Assembly: GCA_907165065.1 (NCBI GenBank)
Contig: OU015550.1
Location: 5,863,501 to 5,927,500 of the forward strand
Source of the DNA: Caprimulgus europaeus
Taxonomy: Eukaryota > Chordata > Aves > Caprimulgiformes > Caprimulgidae
Direction: 5' to 3'
Length of the DNA: 64,000 nucleotides
In this document: positions 11,579-24,999 of the stretch, one piece after another
How the letters are laid out: every line of letters starts with the position of its first letter
Position numbering within the stretch: the stretch's first letter is position 1
The notes under the pieces: model-generated
The model's database searches: none
Seen by the model: the letters and a program-made list of their open reading frames with translations, nothing else
What the model was told of the DNA's origin: nothing
Program-made: the position numbers and the translations under genes

Positions 11579-12766
11579 CGCCTTAGTGCACTGGACATCC
11601 TTCCCCAGCAGCCAGTTGAGCTCCAGGTTGCCTTCCCCCTGGTAGCAGGACTGCAGGCGGTCCTTGATCTGAGCGTTGATGGCGCGAATGGGGAAGACGC
11701 AGAGCGCAGAGTCATCGGGTGGCTGATGGTACTGCTTCTGTCCCTTGGAGAAAATGGCAAAGAGAACATCCTCCTGGGCCGTGATGTTGAGGGACCTGGC
11801 CAGCACATCTCCTGGCTTGGAGAGATACGCCGCTTGCAGGAGGCGGTACTCCGTGTCCCCCTTGACGCAGCCAAAGGGCAGAGAGACGTAGGAGTGGAAC
11901 TTGGGGTCGTCTTTGCAGAGACGGACGATGCGAGAGGTGTAAAAGAGATCGCTGGCAGAGTTGATGGAGACACCCTCTGGGGTTTCTGGCTGGACAGTCA
12001 AAAAATAGACAAAGTTGCCACTGGCAAATCCATAGATGTAGAAGATGTCAAAGTGCGAAACAAGGGCCAAGGTGTCCGAGGGGATTTTGATGAGGGATGA
12101 GACAAAGTCACTGTGGAGCTCATAATCCAACATCGCTGATGACTCTGGGTCCCGGGGAAGTTTGCGGCTGGAGAGGGTGGGGAAATAATCCTGCTTCCCA
12201 TCCACTGCCGTGCCAATGAAGAGCTTCCCATCCTCCCCCTCCGAGCGCACAATCACACCGTACATCGTGCCAGTCTTGTTGACACTGGAGAGGTAGTGCT
12301 CCTTTTTGTGCGAGGGCTCCACCAGGATGAAGAGGTCATCCAGGCGCAGCAGCTTGCAGACACCCTGGTAGAGGCTGCCACAAGCCAGCAGCCGGTTCTC
12401 AGAGTAGTCAATGATCAGCAGCTTGTTGACATTGTTGGTGAGGGTGAGGATCTCGCTGCATGGCTGGACAATGAGGGGTGGGTAGCAGGATTTATTGTCC
12501 TCCTCAGGACCAGTTTTATGAGCCACCAAAATGGTCAGGTTACCCGAGAGCTTGTAAACCCTGTTGATAGCTCCAACGTAGACTGCTCCGGTGCCTTGGT
12601 GGACAGTCAGGTGGTTGAACGTCCAGTCCCGGTTCTCAGAGTGGAAAGTGCTGAACAAGGCATTGCTGGACACGTTTCGGGAGAGCAATGCCAGGAAGAG
12701 ACAGAGCAAAACCACCGACCAGCCATCGGAGTCCGGTACCCGAGGCCAGTTCTTCCTCTGATCCAT
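11579..12766 (-). CDS. PLXNA2: Plexin-A2, first coding exon (signal peptide and most of the sema domain)
   Basis: Codes for residues 1-396 of plexin-A2, a single-pass cell-surface receptor for semaphorins in axon guidance. ATG at 12766-12764 has a strong context (A at -3, G at +4). An upstream in-frame TTG at 12817 extends the open frame but is not a eukaryotic start. Residues about 14-34 form the hydrophobic signal peptide. The sema beta-propeller follows from about residue 38, with the plexin-A motifs [12 protein letters not shown] (42-53), [11 protein letters not shown] (63-73) and [17 protein letters not shown] (130-146). Cysteines at 94, 103, 129, 137, 284, 300, 356, 374 and 393 match the sema pattern; N-glycosylation sequons lie at N31, N76, N91, N163 and N327. 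The exon ends in phase 0 at GCG|GTAAGG. Assignment to A2 rather than A1, A3 or A4 rests on my recall of close similarity to human PLXNA2 through the propeller. The signal-peptide region is much less conserved. No frameshift or stop was seen. Confidence 0.96.
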
Positions 12767-12833
12767 CCTGGGAAAGGCAAACTTCGTGTTCCCCGTGCGT
12801 GTCCTGTGCCCCAGCAATGTCCCTCACATGGTT
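12767..12833 (-). other. PLXNA2: PLXNA2 5'UTR portion of the first coding exon, with splice acceptor
   Basis: On the minus strand a pyrimidine run (TTTCTTTTCTTTCCCCAG, about 12834-12851) ends in an AG at 12835-12834, so the exon should begin at 12833. The 67 nt before the ATG are then leader. They contain one upstream ATG at 12829-12827 followed at once by TGA (12826-12824), a minimal start-stop uORF with A at -3. The leader therefore has at least one more, upstream exon, as in mammalian PLXNA2, whose exon 1 is non-coding (known from the family). The acceptor is inferred from consensus only. Confidence 0.75.
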
Positions 12834-15589
12834 CTGGGGAAAGAAAAGAAACACACAGAGCAAAGGATTAGATCCAGTGTGCCCTGCAGATAAAATTCTA
12901 AGGAGGCTTTCTAATTACACAGTCCTTGAGATAAAGTGAGGACGTCTCTAAGCCCAACAAGAATTAAGCAGGTCTCCTAACTTATTGGTAAACAGTTCAG
13001 GCTTGATGTTCTGCCACTTGGTTCAGGCTCTGCGTGTTAATTCGTTATGTGGGTTAGCTGTTTATAACACACTCTACTCAGCCATGGGAGTGGATAATCA
13101 GCTTCAGCCCAAGACAAAGCCTGCAGCTCACACACCCAACCATCAATCCACAACCTTGGTTAAAAAGAGGTCTCCTGCAGAGTATGTTGTTGGAAGTAAC
13201 AGAGGAAATAAGAGTTGTTTTCTACCTTTAAATCCTCTCTGATTTAATTTGGAAGACTGAGGAAGAAGTCTCATGTAGGTGAGTTCATTGAGCATATACA
13301 CACCAAAGCCACCAGCATCTTCCTTCCACCCCTCCCAGAGTCTGGAGGTCACTGGATTGTGCCTCATCTTTGTTATCATCTCCAGACCAGACCATGACTT
13401 GTGTTCCTGGCTTGACATCAGCCTTGCTCACCACTACAGATGTGTCTGACTGCCTGGGTTTAGAAAATCATCACAAAGTTCTCCTTTATGCCAAATTATG
13501 CATTCCTTACACACTCCAGGCTGGACAATCAAAGGAACCTTTTCAGCCTGCACTGGGGAGAGATGTTCTCCACCACCTCACAGCACTGCAGGGTCACATC
13601 AGCTCTGAGAGGAGGCTGAGGACAAGCCACCATTCCATCTGCACTGAAGTCCCAGCATGGCCACACAGACCCCAAGCACACACAACTGGCACTCTCTGGA
13701 GATTTGCCTCTCATCCCCTGCCCTGTGTGCAAATGCAGGAGGCTGCTCCTCACACAGCCCCACGCTCAGCTCTCCTCACCTGTGGGCAGGGGATGTGATT
13801 GACACCCATCTCCATTTTGGTATTTAAAATGATTCACAGTGCTGAAAACCTACACTGAGCTCATGAGCCAGTGTCACCGACCGGCCGCTCTTTAGGCTTG
13901 TTAACGCCGGGAGCCGGAGCCGGGTGCTTCTGAAAGGTGACAAAGGAGCTCTGTCCCTGGGCTGCACGTCTCGGTGTCACTGACAAGACAGGAGAAAGAG
14001 AGCGGTAATAGGTTTCTCATTCTGCTCAGGGATACATTTCCCTGGCTGCCTGCTACTTATTTCCAGTCTCTTAATTTCCACCTTTGGCTGAAGCAGTTTC
14101 TCTCTCTCCCAGCTGGGACACAGACCCTGCTGCATTCTTATTATTTGTTTGGATGATTGTGGCCGAAAGCAGCCACAGACCTGAACGTGCCACCACAGCA
14201 CTGGGGTGACCTCCCTGCTCTCCTCATTAAATTTCTGAGTGAACATCACAAAACTCTTCTTTGAATCCAGACTCCTTCAAAAGGGCACAAATCAAACTCT
14301 TCCCGAGGATCTGCGTGGAGAAAGGCTCTCCAGGCCACCCGCCCCGTGCAAGGGCTGCTGGCAACCCACAGTTGGCACCACCAACCTCATCACGAGCACT
14401 GGGATCTGGGCAGCTTTGCTCTTGGATAACGATGCACTGCAGCCTAAAACACCGAGAAACCCGTGTGTGTCACTGGCAGGGAGATGCCAGCCAGCAGCAC
14501 GGTGCCTTCTTGGAAAACCACCGGGAACCCCACACCGTGGAAAAACTCAAGAGCAGCCACTCAAGAGGAGCCCGGGAAAGCTGGCATGAGAGCTGCAGAC
14601 ACAGAAGTTCTGCTGAGCATCTCCAGATCAACCCACAAGAAACCTCAAGCAACACAGTGACTCAAGCAAGCCACGGCCACCCAACTGCCCTTGCCTTGGG
14701 GACAGCACAGAGGGTGGCTGCAGAGCTCTGCCCCAGGCAGCACAAATGGGCTTTCCTCCAAGGCCAAAGCATCCCTCACCAGCAGGAGCCCAAAAATAAA
14801 GCTCCCTCAGTGCCTTGTTCCCCGAGAAGATGGGATGGTGCTGGAGCAGAGGGCTCTGGTTTGAGAGGAGTCCAGAAAGTGGAAGAGACTCTGCAGAGAG
14901 TGGGGAGGCTGTGCTGTAAAGCTCAGCACACAACGGTTTTCCTGCTCAGCAGCTTTCCAATTTTAAAATAGTTGTTCCACTGCAAAGGGAGAACAGAACA
15001 GTGCGAGCTAGAAATTAATACATCTAAATAATTACATTTTATATCCATATATCTGTATATATATGAACAGAAGCTCTTCACTTTGCCCACAGCTGGTTTA
15101 CATCTTTTCCAGCAACATTTTCTTCCAGAGACAGTACAAAAGCCAGAGCCAGTCTGGGGCCGTCGTGCAGCAGAGCTGAGGGCTGAAGCCTGACTTCCAC
15201 GCAGCACCTTACGGAGAAGGTTCTGCAGAGTACTTGTGAGCAGCCACTGCCAAAGGCAAGAGAGATCCCCCAGGAAGAACCACCTGCGCTTTCAAACAGT
15301 ATTTGAAGATGCCAGAGCATGGCATGAACTGACATCCCCCCCGAAGGAGCCAGGGGACGATGATCCATCCCTGGCTGCGCATCACGGAGTGAGGACAGGG
15401 TGTGGGTGCAGGACAGGGATCAGGCAGCATTGGGGGATACAGACACCAAACATCAGCAGAACCCCACGGCATGTCCTACTGAGGGGCTTGGGGATGGCTG
15501 AGTAGAGCTGGGGAGTTAAACACCAGGGCAATGGGAGAGTGGGTGATTTTAACTCCAATCCTTACTACCATTCCATCATTAATTATTCC

Positions 15590-15960
15590 TCTTTTTTTCA
15601 GAAGCGTGTTTAAAATACGGCCTTAAAAGCAATCTGAAGCTATTAGTAACGCAAGGTGAAAGAGAGAGTAAATTCAGGGACACAATATAAACCCAAGCAG
15701 CTGAAAGGCCTCAATTAGGCTGAAAGGAGTTATCTGGTATTTAAATAATTATTAGATTGAAGGAATAATCACAGGTCTGAGCTGCTTTTTTTCCCCCACT
15801 GTCATCCTAATGGAGACTATAATATTATTATTCAAATGCCCATGATTCTCATTGAGGGGGGAAGAAAAAAGGGCTCATTTAATCTCCATGCGACAGGGCT
15901 TCAGGAGGCCTGATTAGTCATTTCTCTTATTTCAGCTGTCACTCACTCACGGGCACCACG
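15590..15960. promoter_or_regulatory. AT-rich block, candidate conserved non-coding element
   Basis: A run with TATTTAAATAATTATTAGAT near 15740, CTATAATATTATTATTCAAATG near 15815-15838 and CATTTAATCTCC near 15880. It is dense in homeodomain- and POU-like words, with no repeat signature. Typical of long-range regulatory DNA in introns of axon-guidance genes, but conservation cannot be judged here. Confidence 0.25.
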
Positions 15961-15983
15961 GTTTGTCATTAGTGGCATTTTAT

Positions 15984-16008
15984 GCACACACACACACAAA
16001 AAAAAAAG
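15984..16008. repeat. (CA)n followed by poly-A
   Basis: Seven CA units run directly into an A tract. Confidence 0.9.
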
Positions 16009-17984
16009 GAAAATTAAAGCAAAACCAAAAAGAGAATCTCCTGTGAAAAATGATGGATCAAAGGAACAATTTTGATGTCACCAGCGTGGCAGCTGCGTTT
16101 GCTCTGTGGTGTGAGGATCTTTTCTTTTGGGGTGGTTTTGTGAGCAGTGATTTATACACAACCCAACCACCCTGCAAAGAGGGAGCAGAGCAGCAACCAA
16201 ACCCACTCCAGTTGTTCTCCTAAAGGCCATTTGGGTTTGGGGAGCTGCCTTGCAGAATGAAGCCTCCTGAGAAATAACCGAGCTTGCAGGGAGGGGGATA
16301 ACAGACCCGTGATTGCTTTCTAAGCTGGAGGTGGATTCTGCCCTTTTGGCTTTTTATAGTCAAATAAGATTCATTGCTGTGAGGCCAGGAGCAGGGAGAC
16401 GGGCTGGCTCACGCTGCCGACCTCCCCAGCAGGTCACCAGGCTGTCAGAAACCCCCCAGAATTATCGAACGGGTCACCAAAAGGCCAAGCTACACTCTAT
16501 AAACTAAAATACAAGAACAAAGCGTTTGCAACAACCTCACCCTTGCACCAGCCTGACCCTTTCTCTTTGCATTGGCTCCATATCGTATCTGCCAACTGGA
16601 ATGAGGGGAAAAAGCTGAGAGTTTGGCCATTTCTTTGTAGCGAGTGAGAACACACATGCCAGGTCTGCATCCCTCCTGGAGCCCATGGGGAATTCTCCTG
16701 TGAAACCTTTCCAACCATTAAAGCTCTTGTAGTGATTTATCCCCTTTGAAGAAGTGATTTTCAGGATACATTTATCAGCTATGGAGGAAAACCTTACAAT
16801 AATTAATAGGGTTTGGTTTTGTTTTAATTAGACAAAAGCTCTGAACCAACCTGATCTAAGCATCTCTGAGCTCCGGGACCTTTCCCGCCCGCATTAGAGG
16901 TCCAGGTCTCGGTCCTGCCTCCTCGGCCACAACACCGCAGCCAGATGAGCCCAGGCTGCTGATTTCCCCCTTACCCAGCACAAACCTGCCCTCACCCAAG
17001 TCCCTTCCCTGCTCCTGGTGCCTTCACCTCCTTCTCCAGCAAGAGAAGCCTTGGCACATCCGAGCCCCGAGCCGAGGGCTTTCACAGCCATCCCAGAGCA
17101 GGGTGGCTGGGAGCCCCAGCGCCCATCACACACGGAGCAGCAACGGTGCATTTCAAACAGCCAGCTCAATCATTTGCTTCAGAGTTTGACACCAAATGAA
17201 GTTACCAGCAGCTTGATGTGAAATAATTAAGAGTTTTGTAATAAATGCAAAGCAATGAGGAGGGCTCCTACCACATTTTCTTTGCCTTTTTTTTTTTAAA
17301 TAAAGAATATTTTGACTCTAATAACAATAGCAAGTTGTAAATCACCAGCGAGGTGCCTGGTGTCAAGTCCAAGGTTTCTGCAGAGGTTAGTGAACCATGG
17401 GATGACGAATACCAAGCCTTTCCTAAAGCATGACCTGCCACACTGAATCCTTTGGCTTTTGGGCTGAAAACCACCTTCATGCCTCACCCTTCTGCTGCGC
17501 CTGTCCCCTGCTCCACCAGCCTGGCAGGAACCGTGTTCCCACTTCCCTGGAGCTGCTTATTCATGGAGATGGTATTTCACAGGCTAGGCAGCTTTCTGAG
17601 AAAGAGTTAAGAGGGCAAAATACAGTATTGTGATTATTGCTTCCTCCAGCCCTGGGACAAGGAAGAGGAGAGGAAGAACGAAACCCAGCCATGAAAAGGC
17701 ATTTCCCTGATAACAAACATGATTGCATGAATTAGGCACAAAATTTGTTCATATTGTCCAGACTTCAGATGTTGTTTATACAATAAATACCGGATAAGCC
17801 ACCTCTCCCTGCCTTCTCCCTCTTGAGCACACACATCCAAACAGGTCTGGGGTAAAGAGAAACAGAAAACCCCAGGCAGAGACCCGCTGTAAACCTCATC
17901 TTTGCAACTGCATTTTGGAGGACACGGCGCAGGATCCTGACCTGACCTTCCTCCTGGCTTTGTCCCAGACTCACTGAACTGACC

Positions 17985-18065
17985 TGGACAACTCGTGTTT
18001 CTCTTTGCCTCAGTTGTTCCACCCGTGAAATGGGGATAATGCTTTCATACGTGAGGCACTTGGAT
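17985..18065 (+). repeat. MIR-like SINE relic
   Basis: CTTTGCCTCAGTTGTTCCAC then CCGTGAAATGGGGATAATGC matches the MIR 'gcctcagtttcctcatctgtaaaatggggataat' block. Confidence 0.5.
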
Positions 18066-18861
18066 GTTCAATTGATGGAAAACTCAAAAGGGAGTTACCA
18101 GGGATAAACTGCTGCAGTAAAGTGTGTGCAAGGTGCTGGTTTAGTGCTTCTTGGTGTGCTTCTGTTCATAAATTCTTTGACCAGAGATTGTTTAGCAGAG
18201 CTACTCTCCCCAGGCACAGGCATGGCTACCTCTGACCCCCAAGGATGCTGAAACATCCCTGCCACACAAGAGGAGACATTTCTTTAACACTGACAAAATC
18301 ATCACTGTCTCCAAGGGGGCACTGGCTCCTCTGGCAAATCTAAAGCAGGACCACAGCTGTGGCTCCAGCATGGTGTACACCCAGCTGTGCATTGCAGCTG
18401 GAGACATTTAACCCACCAACCCCAAAAGAGCTCCAGAAAAATTCCTAATGAACCTCAGACACCTAGGTGGCAGAAATTAGACACCTTTTGCTTTCCCTCT
18501 GCTGATACTTGACACCTGCGATCTGAGAAACCACAGCTGGCAGCTATCGAGCTCCGAGTACACTGCTGTGAAATAGCTTATAAATTACCTTGCATCAAGA
18601 GAGGTGCTGGGAAAAGAGGACTTTATTCACCAGGCAGTCCCCGAGGACAGACCCAAGGCTGGTGACAACACCATGCACTGGAGCAGAACAGACTCTTATT
18701 TCCCTCGTTGCCTTGAATTATGACACAAAGGGAAAATTTAACAGTTCTGAAGTTTCATAGCTGGTTTGCTCGAGTTTTGAGAAGTCTCAGTTTCACCCAG
18801 CCCTGTGTAAACAGGTCAATGGCTTTGGATACCATTAAATCATATGAATTTGTGGCCAGAA

Positions 18862-19000
18862 AGCTGAGATTCTCTAATCCAGTCTCCTGCTGCAAAGAGC
18901 AGCTATAATCATAATTCAAGAGATGTCTCTCTAAAGTGCCCTCAAGGATTTCCAGAAACAGAGTCCACAACCCCTCCAGGCAATCCAGGTCAACGTGTCC
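18862..19000 (-). repeat. Old, diverged CR1-like fragment
   Basis: Reads as the reverse complement of a CR1 3' region: CTCTAATCCAGTCTCCTGCTG near 18870, then CCCTCAAGGATTTCCAGAAAC and CCACAACCCCTCCAGGCAATC. These correspond to the CR1 'ctagtccaaccccctgc ... ccttgaatgtttccagggatgg ... ccacctctctgggcaacc' track with many substitutions. Much older than the copies at 26 and 33 kb. Boundaries are approximate. Confidence 0.5.
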
Positions 19001-19164
19001 TTTACAAAGTGCTTTTTCTAGTTTCTTACTCGAGTCCTGATGGACTGAGGTTTATCCACCCCACTTCCACTGGTGCACCCGAACATCACTTGATTATTCA
19101 TGGGGACTTTATTCCTAACAAAACAGAATTTAATGGACGGTGACCTTAGGTGCAAGCAGATTAA

Positions 19165-19262
19165 ACGATTAAATGATTTGCCCAAGGCTAGTCAAAAGGT
19201 CCCAGTGGCAAAGTGAGGAGTGTTATCTCCTGAGCCTCAGCCCAGCACTTTCTTCCCCAAGT
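19165..19262 (-). repeat. MIR-like SINE relic, reverse orientation
   Basis: TTAAATGATTTGCCCAAGGC, then CCAGTGGCAAAGTGAGG and CAGCCCAGCACTTTCTTCCCC follow the reverse-complement MIR order ('gtgacttgcccaaggtcacacagctagtaagtggcagagct...'). Confidence 0.45.
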
Positions 19263-22200
19263 GATGTCCAGCTGCAGTTTATTACAAGAGACTATTACAG
19301 TGCAGCACGAGGGAAGATCACAGAGCGGCCACCGAACTGGAGGAGAAAAACAAGCAGCAGCTTCTCCTGGCCTCACTCCAAGTGCACCACAGGCAAGTGA
19401 AGAACCCCAGCTTCAAATTAAATGGGTCCCCAGCCACTCCATTAAACAGAAATCCTGAAACTGAAATCCTTTGGCTGTGCCAGCCCCGTACAGCGAGTGG
19501 TGTTCGTTATCCCCAACACTCCCCACGGCAGCCAGATGTATTTACACAGTAGCCACCGTGCTGTTACCTAAGTAAACCAGGAAATTGTACATTTGTTAAA
19601 ATTAGGTTCTGAGATGCTGAATCCCCAGCTGTGCAGCTATAGATTTCACTCAGCCAGCAGCACTGGAATTATTAAGAGCATGTCACTGCCTGTGTGCACA
19701 TTCAGGCACGTTTCCCCGTTCGAGAGGTGTTTACTGGTTATGATGCTCCACACCACTCCCCAACGGGATGATCTTTTCAGATTACAAGCAACAATCATCA
19801 AGTCAAACCTACACCGTGCTGTCTATCACTGCACCTTCCCCCATCGCACCGGGAGTGCACCACCACCTCACCACTTTGCTCCAGTCACGATGCTGGCATT
19901 CGCACCACAGAAGTGGAAGAAATTATTATCCAGGTCCCACCAAGGGTTTGGAAAGGAAGAACACAACTGCAAAAGCCCTTAAATTAACAACAAAACTGAA
20001 GCAGACAGGTTGATGCACAAGAGGGCCACAAAGCACTGAAGAACCCTTCAGGGACCATGAACCAGCCCTCGCCAGGCCCCTCGCAGTGGATGTGTATGCT
20101 ACGAGCTGCAATCAACACCAGCGTTACCAGTGACACAAAGTGACTTTACCTCTCGAAGGCTCTTCACCCAGGGTGTCCTGCGCTTTGAAGAGCATCACTT
20201 AGTGCTCAATGCAGCTTTTGAAAGCTGCTTTGAGGTGCCTGAACCCTGGGAAATGTAAAGCATCTTCATTCCTTGCCCAGTCTTCTTCACTGAGCACGAC
20301 AAGCACTGACCATCGCAGAGCCAGCCTTGTGCTCTGAGCTCCAGCCAAGGACCCCAAAGCCTGGAGAAAGTGGCTTCTCCCCACTCATCAGCTCCATGCT
20401 CCTCTGCCCTGCTTTTCAGTTTCAGAGCTCTGGCAGATCACTGATTAATTCAAGCCTGTTTAATAACCCTTCTGTTTAGATGAAACAAGCTGTCTTGTTT
20501 TCTTTATTTTTAACACTAACTCTTGTTTCTTTGCTAAGGATCTCTCTGTCATTTAAAAACTTCTCTCTGCCACCAAGCTGACAATAAGATGGAGAAAGCA
20601 TCTGCTTACATCCACATCTGACATCAGCCAGAAGTTACTGCGTGAGGCTGCAGAAGGACTGGACACCTTGATGGGGTAGGAGGTCTTCAAATCCTCAGCT
20701 TGTCATTAGCATCTCTTTTTGCTGCAGCAAATCCCTGTATAACTCAGACCTCAATGCAAACATGGGGGGAGCTCAAGACAACACGGGCAAGAGGAAAGGA
20801 GATACAGGAGCCAAAGTGCCCGAACTCCCCACACAGCTCATCTGCAGGGAGGGTCACTGCGCTTCTGCATCCTCTTGTGGGTGGGAAACACCTTGGGAAA
20901 CCATTTTACACTGCTGCAAGCCCTGCCCCATGCCATGCCCCAGCGCAGCAATCGATGGCAATGGTCATGGGGATGGTCAGTGGCCACAGTATGGTCAATG
21001 GTCACCGGTAGCTGCCCCCACCACCGCCTTCTCTCACAGCAGCACTAGCAGCCCTCTCCCCACCACTGACCCCAGCTTCTCTCACCATCACCTGCTCTCC
21101 CGTGGTGTCCTCAGGCTGGAGGGTTCTGAGGCACTGGCTGGTTCACAGTGTGACCACTGGCCCGAGCCTCCTCCCTCCCCACCCGCTGTCCTGTCCTGGC
21201 TGCAACGCCCCAAGTGCTGTGCACAAAGAATAACAGACACACAGGGACCCGAATCCCGATGGGAATGAGTTGGAGCCTCTCAGCTGTCTCCTGCCTCTTT
21301 GAATTTCAAAGCTGCACTTGTCTGTAGAGCAACTGAGTCATTTCCTTCCTATATCCAGCCGATCGGACTGGATCCAGCAGTGCCCGGAAAACAATAAATC
21401 CTTCAAGGACTTGTAAGACCATATTTCACAGGAATGCAGCAAGCCTGCCTGCTTGGAGAGCTCCTCACACCCTCTTTAATTCAACACTCCTCTCTGGAAG
21501 CTGTCTCACCCTGGCCCTGGTCCCATCTGAGCACAGCAGCCATCCCCATCCCTGCAGCTCCCACCTCCCAGGGCAGCACCAGAGCACTGAAGATGCCCAA
21601 GCATGGACCAGCATCCATGGTCCATGAAGAGCAACACCTCCTCACCACCCCTGACCAGATCCATCACCAGGGGGCTGATGGATTAAGAACCAATAATAAA
21701 ATTCCCTTGATTCCATAAAACCTATGGAGGATCTCAGAGGGAGGGAAGCTACAGCTGAATTTGTTGCAGGACTTCACTGACACTTGGGCAGATCAAAGGA
21801 AAGCTGCAGCCACAAAGGAGCTTCCTCTGCAAAATACAGCGGAGCAAAGCAACACGTGAGAACAGTGCAGGTTGCAGGAATGCCTTCAGCTCATTCAATT
21901 TTATAAGCATCTCCTTTACAATCACAAATTAGTCTTCCAGATTCACAACACATTTATATCAAATTAATCAGGATTGTTGGGGACAAAACCAAGGCCAAAG
22001 TCAATGATCTGAGCTAAATACAGCCCGGGAGCTGCACAATTTCCACCAAAAAAACCAGGGTTGAGACACTCAGTCAAAAAGAAACTCTCTCTACACCCAT
22101 ATTTGAGTTTTTATGCAGCTCTGAGGAAAATTGGTGTATTTTCCAGGAGCACAACAGTGCTGCTTCCATCGTCTTTTTAGAGGTCCGAAGTCAAGCCCAG

Positions 22201-24999
22201 CTGATTTACATTAAGATTCATAACACTGTTAACCACATGAGCCCACATACATCAGAAAGACTAAGTGACAAGGAAATTAATATTATATCCTCTTCAGGAA
22301 CAAGATGACTAAAGCAGATAATCTGGCACAGCGTCATGTTTGTAACGGAAATTCACAAAGAACGTAACAGGAATTGTCAGGGATGAACAAATGAGTCAAT
22401 ATTTCGCCTTTTCTCAAGTTAAAATTTGCACTTTGTTTGTTTGTTTATAAATATTGGAAGTAGAAGGAAATCAACCCAAAATTGTTTGGTTTTCCGTAGG
22501 TCTTTGCAGCTCAGCTGAAGGACAGGGTGAGAGCAGATGCTGGGGGGAAGGTGAGCTGACCCTGCCTGCTCCCCTGCTTTTCCCTCACCAGCAACTGTCT
22601 CCAACCTGCTCCCTGGCTTCAGACTGTGAAACTTGGAGAGCATTGCCCTGTTTTCTGTATCACCACTGATACTGACTCTTCAAAGTAATGAATTTTGGGC
22701 TGCCTTGCCCAGCAAACAGTAAAAGCAGCTAGCCTTTTAATTGGTCTACCAAAAAAATCAATTCTCTTAAAAGTAAATTTGATCTTTTATAAAGAATAGG
22801 ACTGACACACTGCTCAGTTCATACAGGTCTGCAAGGAAGTGCATAGTTAAATAACCCTATCACTGAATTCAGGCTCAGAAGTGAAGGACTCCATCTGCAA
22901 AGTCAGTCTGATCCCACCCAACTTGTCACTCCTGAGGTTAAGCCTCTCAGTGTCCCAGTACCCTGGGCAGGGTTTATTTATTTATTTTTAAACAAGTTAT
23001 ACAACATCCTTGGAAGCCCTTAAAAGAGCCTCTGCTTTTGTTTCTCTCTGAGAATTTGTTCTAGCACTTCTCAGCTCAGCCCCAGACAAGCTGTGACCAC
23101 CTCCAAGTCAGAAAATTTATTTGGTGGAACCGATGGAACAGATTTGCCCCCGTCACACAATTTATGCCCTGAACAGCCCAGTTACACAAACACTTGCTCC
23201 AGCACCTCACTGCACCCCAGGGGACAAGCAAAGGGGCTCCTGCCTCTTCCTCCCGTGAACTCGGGAACGTTTGCCCACACTCCTTGGTTGCTATGAGATT
23301 TTAAAGACAGTCTGAACCCTGTTACCACCAAATGGGTCTTTAACACAATTCCTGCTCCATAAGGCTCCTCATCTGCCAGCCCAGCCCAACGCAGCACAGA
23401 CCACTGATCAGAGACGGGCTCATCCCCACCACTGCAATTAACTCCTTGTGAACTGCAGAGAAAACTTTACAACTAGGAGAGAAATACCTGCAGTGAACCT
23501 CTTGCTGCTGCATCGTACCTCAGCCACACACACTGCTTACTGGGGATGCTCTCCCTCTGACCCTTCCAGCTCCTATAATACCACGGATGTAATGTGAAAT
23601 TGATTTGGAAAAACAGAGGGGCACACACCAAAGGTCAGATTTTTTAGAAGGTTTAGGGCAAACACAGAAGCAATTCTCATTCCTAAGTGAACTTTGAGAA
23701 GCTCTTACTCCCAATTTGCTTACTCCAGGTTTTGAGAAGAGCGTATCTCCCCGTGTTAAGCATGTAAGCAGCATCTTTGGAAAGCACTTGATCCACAACA
23801 AACCAACTCAGAAAAAAAAATCAAAAACCTCCAAAAAACCCACAACCCCAACACAGAAAAACCAGCTCTCATGCAGCACTCTGGCCTTCCTGGCTGCCCT
23901 ACATCTCCCAGAGTCAATGCCTGAACTCAGGAAGGGATTTAGGGATCTTGGTTCTTAGTCGTGCCCTACCCTCAGCATCAAGACTAAATAAAATGCAAAC
24001 AGCAGAAGAAACGTCTGGGGCCCTGCAGCAGCGCAGGTGAAGTTTGCATCCACTGACAAACCAGGGTTCTCCTGTGCCCCTGTGAATCCTGCACCCCAAG
24101 ACGCTCGTTGAGGGCAGGAGCTCCCATAGTTCAGCTTCAGCACAGATTTAAAACCTGTGAGATGGCCAATTTTCAGCATAAGAATAATTCAGCCAGTTAG
24201 GAAACATCCAGCCATGCTCGCTCTTCCTCCCCACCCCACCTCTTCGCAATGCCATTAAAAAAGAAAAGGAAATTCACAGGCGCTATTTTTTTTTTTGTTT
24301 CAATAACATTACAGGCTGTGACATAAACCAGCAGAGGCAGGAAATATGCTCACGAGGGCAGCGCTCCATCCTCTGCTCCTGTCACTGCGACTTTTTGGGG
24401 ACTTGGCAAATGAATGAGTCAAGGAGACAGCCCGTGTGTTTTATGGAGTTGAACTGTAACATCCCTGTTAAGCAGCCAACTTACCATTTCTCTGCTCTGA
24501 CACTGATAAATCTACCCAGCCACGGGGAACAAAGCTCCTCACATGAACCAGCTACACGTGAACCCCTCGTATTTGGCTACCTGGGCAAGTAACCAGCCCG
24601 CTGTGGTCTGCTGCACTCGCTGCTGCTTTGGGAAGATCCTCAAACAAGAGGGAAATTGCCCATTTCAGTAACGTGACTTGGGAGGTTTTAACTCTGCTAC
24701 TGACGCACTCACGTTCATCACAGCACCTGCTTTTCCACCAGTCAGTTCCCAGAATCCAGAGAACCTCAGCTTCCTCCTCCTGGGGAGAAAAACAGCCACT
24801 TTGGGCTACTAAAAAGAAAAATCTTGACAAAGCAAACTCTGGAAGGCCAGAAATTGGGAAGCCAATAAGAAGAATTCAAAGCCTCTGTTTTAAATACTAT
24901 AATTCATCTCAAAACCTTGGAGCTCAGACTCACTTTTTGGAAGCTCATTCCCAGGTTAACAAACTCAAGTGGTGTTGGACATGAACACCGAGGAAAACC

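Noticed and set aside
11726..12871. Antisense and shifted open frames (124, 132 and 191 codons) over the plexin exon
   Set aside because: Shadows of a conserved GC-rich coding exon; no independent features.
18304..18325. CTCF-like core AAGGGGGCACTGG
   Set aside because: The 5' half of the motif does not match; too weak to list as a site.
20950..21008. Repeated ATGGTCA words
   Set aside because: Irregular spacing and low copy number; not a clear tandem array.
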